A stretch of DNA of 50,590 bases from Candidatus Yanofskybacteria bacterium RIFCSPLOWO2_01_FULL_42_49 (GTDB lineage: Bacteria; Patescibacteriota; Minisyncoccia; 2-02-FULL-40-12; GWA2-44-9). The DNA is taken from NCBI GenBank assembly GCA_001795615.1, contig MGKI01000012.1, forward strand, positions 1 through 50,590, read 5' to 3'. Of the stretch, positions 46,577-50,590 are shown piece by piece (the first letter of the stretch is position 1; each line of letters begins with the position of its first letter). The notes under the pieces were generated by a model. That model searched no databases. It was given only the letters and a program-made list of their open reading frames with translations, and was not told where the DNA came from. Position numbers and translations under genes: made by a program.

Positions 46577-47423
46577 TAGCGGATTTTATTACCGTTGCGA
46601 TATCTTCAGACGAAATTATGAAAGAAAACAAAGTGTCTCTTTCAATCATAAGCCCGATTACTTGACCGGCATAGTTGAATACTGGGCCTCCAGAAAATCC
46701 GGGCTGTGTCGGGCCGGCCAGACGATAGAGTTTCTTTACACCAGCCGAAGCTACGATTTTATTCTGAAGAAAAGCGAGAATAACATGCTCTGAAGTAAAT
46801 TTAATTTCATCAGAGATAAATGAAACCCCTTCTCCATCTGCTCTGTGTTAGTGAGTGTTTTGGCTCGTAAAACCGCTTACATAAACCTTATCGCCTGACC
46901 TTACTTTGTTTGACAGCCCAAGACTTTTAACAGGGAGGTTTTTGGTGGGTTTAAACAGCATGACATCAAGGTAGGTGTCCAACGGACCCATTGCTACAAC
47001 AGTAAGGGGATATTCTTTTCGTTCAGTCGCCGTATCTAATACTGCAAAAAACCGATAATCATAACCTACGCCTCGGGGAATACCGTTTTTATCCAGAGAA
47101 AACGGCTCGCCAAACCTTCCGGCTAATTCCATTACTGTTTCAACAAGAAGATGTCTGGCACTTACGACATAATTAGAATCTTTTTCAACAAAACCGGATG
47201 CTTGAACGATTATGGGTGGGGCATCGGGCTGATTTTTTTGAAAAAATTCGCCCCTGATTTTTATAATATTTTGCTGAGATAAGTAGACGGCGGAAGAAAG
47301 CGGTCTCTCCGCAATCGCCGTAAGTCCGTTGGGGTAAATCGTTTCGAACTGTTGTCCAAAAACTGAATCGGTGAAAACAAGCAACATACCAAGAACTAAT
47401 ATGGGAATCGGCGCTGGTTTCAT
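46572..47423 (-). pseudogene. Trypsin-like serine protease paralogue interrupted by an in-frame TAA
   Basis: 191-aa ORF ends ..VSGFTSQNTH*; the same frame continues HRADGEGVSFISDEIKFTSEHVILAFLQNKIVASAGVKKLYRLAGPTQPGFSGGPVFNYAGQVIGLMIERDT.., matching the C-terminal half of the 300-aa paralogue. Confidence 0.7.
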
Positions 47424-47518
47424 TTTATGTTTCCAAGGAACGAATAACTTAAACTAAGGATATTCTTTACGCATTTAATTACAATAGGCCAGAGTGGATT
47501 CTGGAAAAGTTATATAAA

Positions 47519-49153
47519 TTATGTATTATAATATGATAAGAACAAATAATTGCGGGTATAGTACAGTGGTAGTACGACTCCCTTCCAAGGAGTAGACACG
47601 AGTTCGAATCTCGTTACCCGCTCCAGTATGAAACGTTCGGGAAATTGACCGACCTGATTGTGGGCGACGCCAAGCGTCGCCCATTGATTCGGTGAGGTAA
47701 TCTCTGAATCGCTCGGCCCGATGAATCGGGCCTCGCGGTTGGCCAAGATGAGGTTCGACCCAAAGATTCCTTTGGCGATAACCTTTTTATCAAAAAGGTT
47801 ATCGCCTCTTGCGATTTTATCTACATTTAGAGCCTCATTTATCCATTTTCTCATCGGTTCTACCCAAGAGAATTGCTTTTGTTCAAGGGTGAGTATTTTT
47901 TCTTCTATGGTCTTTTTTTCTGACATTAGTTTGGCCTTCTTTTCAAGGTAGGATTCTCTATCAACATCCTGGTCTAAATAACTATCCAAGAGTCTTTGGA
48001 GCTTGGCCTTGATATCGGATATTTGATCTTTGGATTCTTGAACAAAAGCCAATGACGAGCTTTTGGTGTCCTGTTCTTCCGAACTAATCTTGTTTAATAA
48101 ATAATCAGCCCATTCTTTTTTCAAAGAAAATTTTTGAAGGAGATTTGATATTTGTCTATCCAAAACCTCTTGTCTTACATTGGGTTCATTGCACTTTATT
48201 GTCTTTGATTTTTTGGAGCAGTGATAATATGTGTAGTAATGGATATTTCCATTCTTTTGTTTCTTTATCTTGTATTCTCCGGTTATCATCATCCCGCAAT
48301 TACAAAACAATAATCCGCAATATGGTTGGGGGTTATTTCCATTTACATCTTTGTCTTTTTTCTGCGGCCTTCCTCTGCTATGCAATATTTCTCTCACTCT
48401 ATCAAAAATTTTCTTTGAGATTATGGGCCGATGTTTTCCCTCGTAAATTTCTCCGGCATATTTAAAGTGTCCGTAATAAAAAGGATTTGAGAGGATAAAT
48501 GAGGCCTTTGATATGTGGATTCTCTTTCCGGTTTTGGAGATTATGCCGTGATCTTGGAGATAGTTGGATATATCTTCTAATCTGGAATTTCCTTGAGCAT
48601 AAATATCAAATATTTCTTTAACTATTTTGCCTTTCTTTTTATCAACGATTATTGTTTTATTTCTTGAGTCGTTTATATATCCAAGAGGAGTACGTGAGGG
48701 ATATTCTCCCCTTCTTACTTTTTGTCTTAATCCTCGCTTGGTATTTTCGGAAAGAGAATCCACATAATATTTAGATTGGCCAAAAGCAATATTCAGCATG
48801 AACTTGCCTTGAGGTGTGGATTCAAACCAGAATTGCGGAAATTTAAGGGCAAGTATTTTGTTACAATCTAAAAAATATATTATTTTACCGCCATCTATGG
48901 AATTACGAGCCAACCTGTCGGGATGCCAAGCGATAATTCCGTTGGCTTCGCCATTTTCTATTCTATCGAGCATGGAATTAAAAAGTGGTCTTCCTGGAAT
49001 CTTTGCCGATTGCTTTTCAATAAGAACATCGACGATTTCGAGATTTTCTCGCTTGGCAAATTCCCGCAATTCTGTAATTTGAGCTTCGATAGATAGAACT
49101 TGCTTGTCTTCGACGTCTGTTGATTTTCTGGCATAGAGAAAATATTTGTTCAT
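47519..49153 (-). CDS. Large serine recombinase
   Basis: 544 aa; YARKSTDVEDKQVLSIEAQ, GIIAWHPDRLARN, recombinase domain, zinc ribbon-like CxC..C, coiled coil; C-terminus runs antisense through tRNA-Gly. Confidence 0.92.
   Translation of the reverse strand: MNKYFLYARKSTDVEDKQVLSIEAQITELREFAKRENLEIVDVLIEKQSAKIPGRPLFNSMLDRIENGEANGIIAWHPDRLARNSIDGGKIIYFLDCNKILALKFPQFWFESTPQGKFMLNIAFGQSKYYVDSLSENTKRGLRQKVRRGEYPSRTPLGYINDSRNKTIIVDKKKGKIVKEIFDIYAQGNSRLEDISNYLQDHGIISKTGKRIHISKASFILSNPFYYGHFKYAGEIYEGKHRPIISKKIFDRVREILHSRGRPQKKDKDVNGNNPQPYCGLLFCNCGMMITGEYKIKKQKNGNIHYYTYYHCSKKSKTIKCNEPNVRQEVLDRQISNLLQKFSLKKEWADYLLNKISSEEQDTKSSSLAFVQESKDQISDIKAKLQRLLDSYLDQDVDRESYLEKKAKLMSEKKTIEEKILTLEQKQFSWVEPMRKWINEALNVDKIARGDNLFDKKVIAKGIFGSNLILANREARFIGPSDSEITSPNQWATLGVAHNQVGQFPERFILERVTRFELVSTPWKGVVLPLYYTRNYLFLSYYNT
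47552..47625 (+). tRNA. tRNA-Gly (anticodon TCC), CCA encoded
   Basis: Acceptor gcgggta/tacccgc, anticodon stem-loop actcc-cttccaa-ggagt, T arm gttcgaatc, 3' tCCA. Confidence 0.92.
47621..47758 (+). repeat. 138-bp inverted repeat, left arm, starting at the tRNA-Gly 3' end
   Basis: Reverse complement of 49469-49606 with about 3 mismatches by eye. Confidence 0.92.
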
Positions 49154-49186
49154 AGTGATTAATTATATCAAAATAACTTTTTGCAA

Positions 49187-49229
49187 CACACCAAAAAGCT
49201 CTGGCAGAAAGCCAAAGCTTTTTGGTGTG
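49187..49229 (-). terminator. Terminator-like hairpin
   Basis: cacaccaaaaagct..agctttttggtgtg inverted arms. Confidence 0.5.
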
Positions 49230-49305
49230 GACCCGGCGGGACTTGCACCCGCTTATCCGAGTGGTAACAACGGAATGTTACTATATACGTCACGGGCCCG
49301 GATCC
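49228..49305 (-). tRNA. tRNA-like element with non-canonical D/anticodon region
   Basis: Minus strand: acceptor GGATCCG/CGGGTCC, discriminator A, T arm GCGGG-TGCAAGT-CCCGC; anticodon-like stem GTAAC/GTTAC with 8-nt loop; no convincing D arm. Confidence 0.4.
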
Positions 49306-49468
49306 ACGGGAGTAATTTTAGTATAGAAAAAGCCCTCTTTCAAGGGCCATTTCTATACCACTCGGGTTTGTCCGTGATGCTACGCAACATACCGTTGTTA
49401 TTAACAGTATAGCATGGCCGATATCCACATGTCAAATTTTCTAAAAATCTCTAAAATCGCAAGAGATT

Positions 49469-49606
49469 TCGAACCTCATCTTGGCCAACTGCGAGGCACG
49501 ATTCATCGAGCCGAGCGATTCAGAGATTACCTCACCGAATCAATGGGCGACGCTTGGCGTCGCCCACAATCAGGTCGGTCAATTTCCCGAACGTTTCATA
49601 CTGGAG
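49469..49606 (-). repeat. 138-bp inverted repeat, right arm
   Basis: Reverse complement of 47621-47758. Confidence 0.92.
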
Positions 49607-49824
49607 GGATTATACGAACAGATTAGAACTCATTTTATCAAAAATCTCTGACCAAAGGAAGCCGCCTTTTTTATACTCGCTTGGGCGGCTCTCATTTCAG
49701 ATTTCGCTTTTTGGATTTGTGTATCAGATTTGGTAAAATAATAATAAAGTTTGAGAGGATTTTTTCGTGGACGGCAAATGGACTTTAGAACCAAAAACAA
49801 GTAAAACTAAGAAAAATATAAGGG

Positions 49825-50590
49825 TTATTTTAATTGTTCTATATCCTTATCCAAATATTTCCCTGCCTTATCCAGAGTATCTCCAATATGTTTACTCATA
49901 ACTTTAACCTCGAGCTCCTTTTCATCTGGTGAAATATCACTTTTTACCATGCCGGCCATTCTGTCTACATCTTTTTTAACTAGGTCAAAAGCATTTTTCA
50001 GGTCTCGGCTAATAATTATTGACTCTCTCTGCGATCTGGCTAAACGCAACAATGTTTTTCTATAAAACCAGCCGGTCGCTAAAACACCACCCACCGTTAA
50101 AACGATAAGCAATCCCGATAAGGTAATATCTAAACCGAAGAGTGAAATCACGGCCTTTTCCACATAGCTGACTTTTATCGGACTCGTCGGCAAACTCAAT
50201 GCACCCCTTGAATCCTTGGCCTTTACGGTCACGAAATAATCACCTCGGCGTAATTCTCTGTCGAAACGAAATTCCCACTCTCCGCTTTTATTTGTCTCGA
50301 CGTCATTTTGTAATACTAAAAATTTATCCTTATCTTCAATGCTTACGACAACGTTGGCATCAGCAATTACGGTGCCCTTAATAATTAATCGGTCATCGGT
50401 GCCGATTATAATTTTTTTGGTAATTGAGGTAATTTCCGGCATATCAAGCGGTAAAATTTCCACTTTAGCACGCGATTCAATACTATTGCCGGCCTTATCT
50501 GAAGCGACAACGCGAATCATGTATGTACCCGGGGAGTGCGGCTTGAGCACGTACTCCGAAGCAGTAGCACCTTCTTGTATAATCGGCTCT
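49825..50590 (-). CDS. Ig-like-domain surface/membrane protein, 5' end outside the window
   Basis: ORF 49825-50550 with no obvious natural start; Ig-like repeats then TM and coiled tail; frame likely continues past the window edge. Confidence 0.6.
   Translation of the reverse strand, partial: EPIIQEGATASEYVLKPHSPGTYMIRVVASDKAGNSIESRAKVEILPLDMPEITSITKKIIIGTDDRLIIKGTVIADANVVVSIEDKDKFLVLQNDVETNKSGEWEFRFDRELRRGDYFVTVKAKDSRGALSLPTSPIKVSYVEKAVISLFGLDITLSGLLIVLTVGGVLATGWFYRKTLLRLARSQRESIIISRDLKNAFDLVKKDVDRMAGMVKSDISPDEKELEVKVMSKHIGDTLDKAGKYLDKDIEQLK

Noticed and set aside
46848-46850. Alternative genetic code (stop reassignment)
   Set aside because: The interrupting codon is TAA, and many other genes here end in TAA/TAG normally; a single premature stop is better explained by mutation or sequencing error.
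47721-49082. Plus-strand ORFs opposite the recombinase (47721-47951, 48145-48465, 48816-49082)
   Set aside because: Antisense shadows of a clear serine recombinase gene.
49414-49736. ORFs 49414-49626 and 49554-49736 as genes
   Set aside because: Overlap the right inverted repeat in frames other than the recombinase frame; no domain support.

Overview
The window looks like a chromosomal segment of a Patescibacteria/CPR-type bacterium. That placement is inferred from gene content and style, not from a marker gene. Recognisable genes include dnaX, mnmA, gpmI, rny, an HU gene, nadA, nadK, a GT5 glycogen synthase, a P-type ATPase, GtrA and MFS proteins, a VirD4/TraG-like ATPase, a membrane HdrD/GlpC-like Fe-S protein, two very large secreted proteins, trypsin-like proteases and a large serine recombinase. 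tRNA-Gln(TTG) and tRNA-Gly(TCC) are present. The most interesting content is not ordinary coding sequence: (1) a ~750-nt, promoter- and terminator-bounded, densely structured RNA at about 658-1407 that I cannot assign to a known class; (2) a serine recombinase bracketed by 138-bp near-identical inverted repeats abutting the tRNA-Gly 3' end, an arrangement that could invert and swap the recombinase C-terminus; (3) several families of palindromic mini-elements (A: 1479/6982; B: 1742/26161; D: upstream of three consecutive genes), including short palindromes inside coding regions and one present/absent difference between two copies of family B; (4) an 8-bp tandem repeat inside mnmA; (5) a compositionally foreign lipoprotein cassette at 7291-8032; (6) a 230-bp identical segment shared by two adjacent giant secreted-protein genes. 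All calls come from reading the sequence and the ORF track. No database search or folding program was run.
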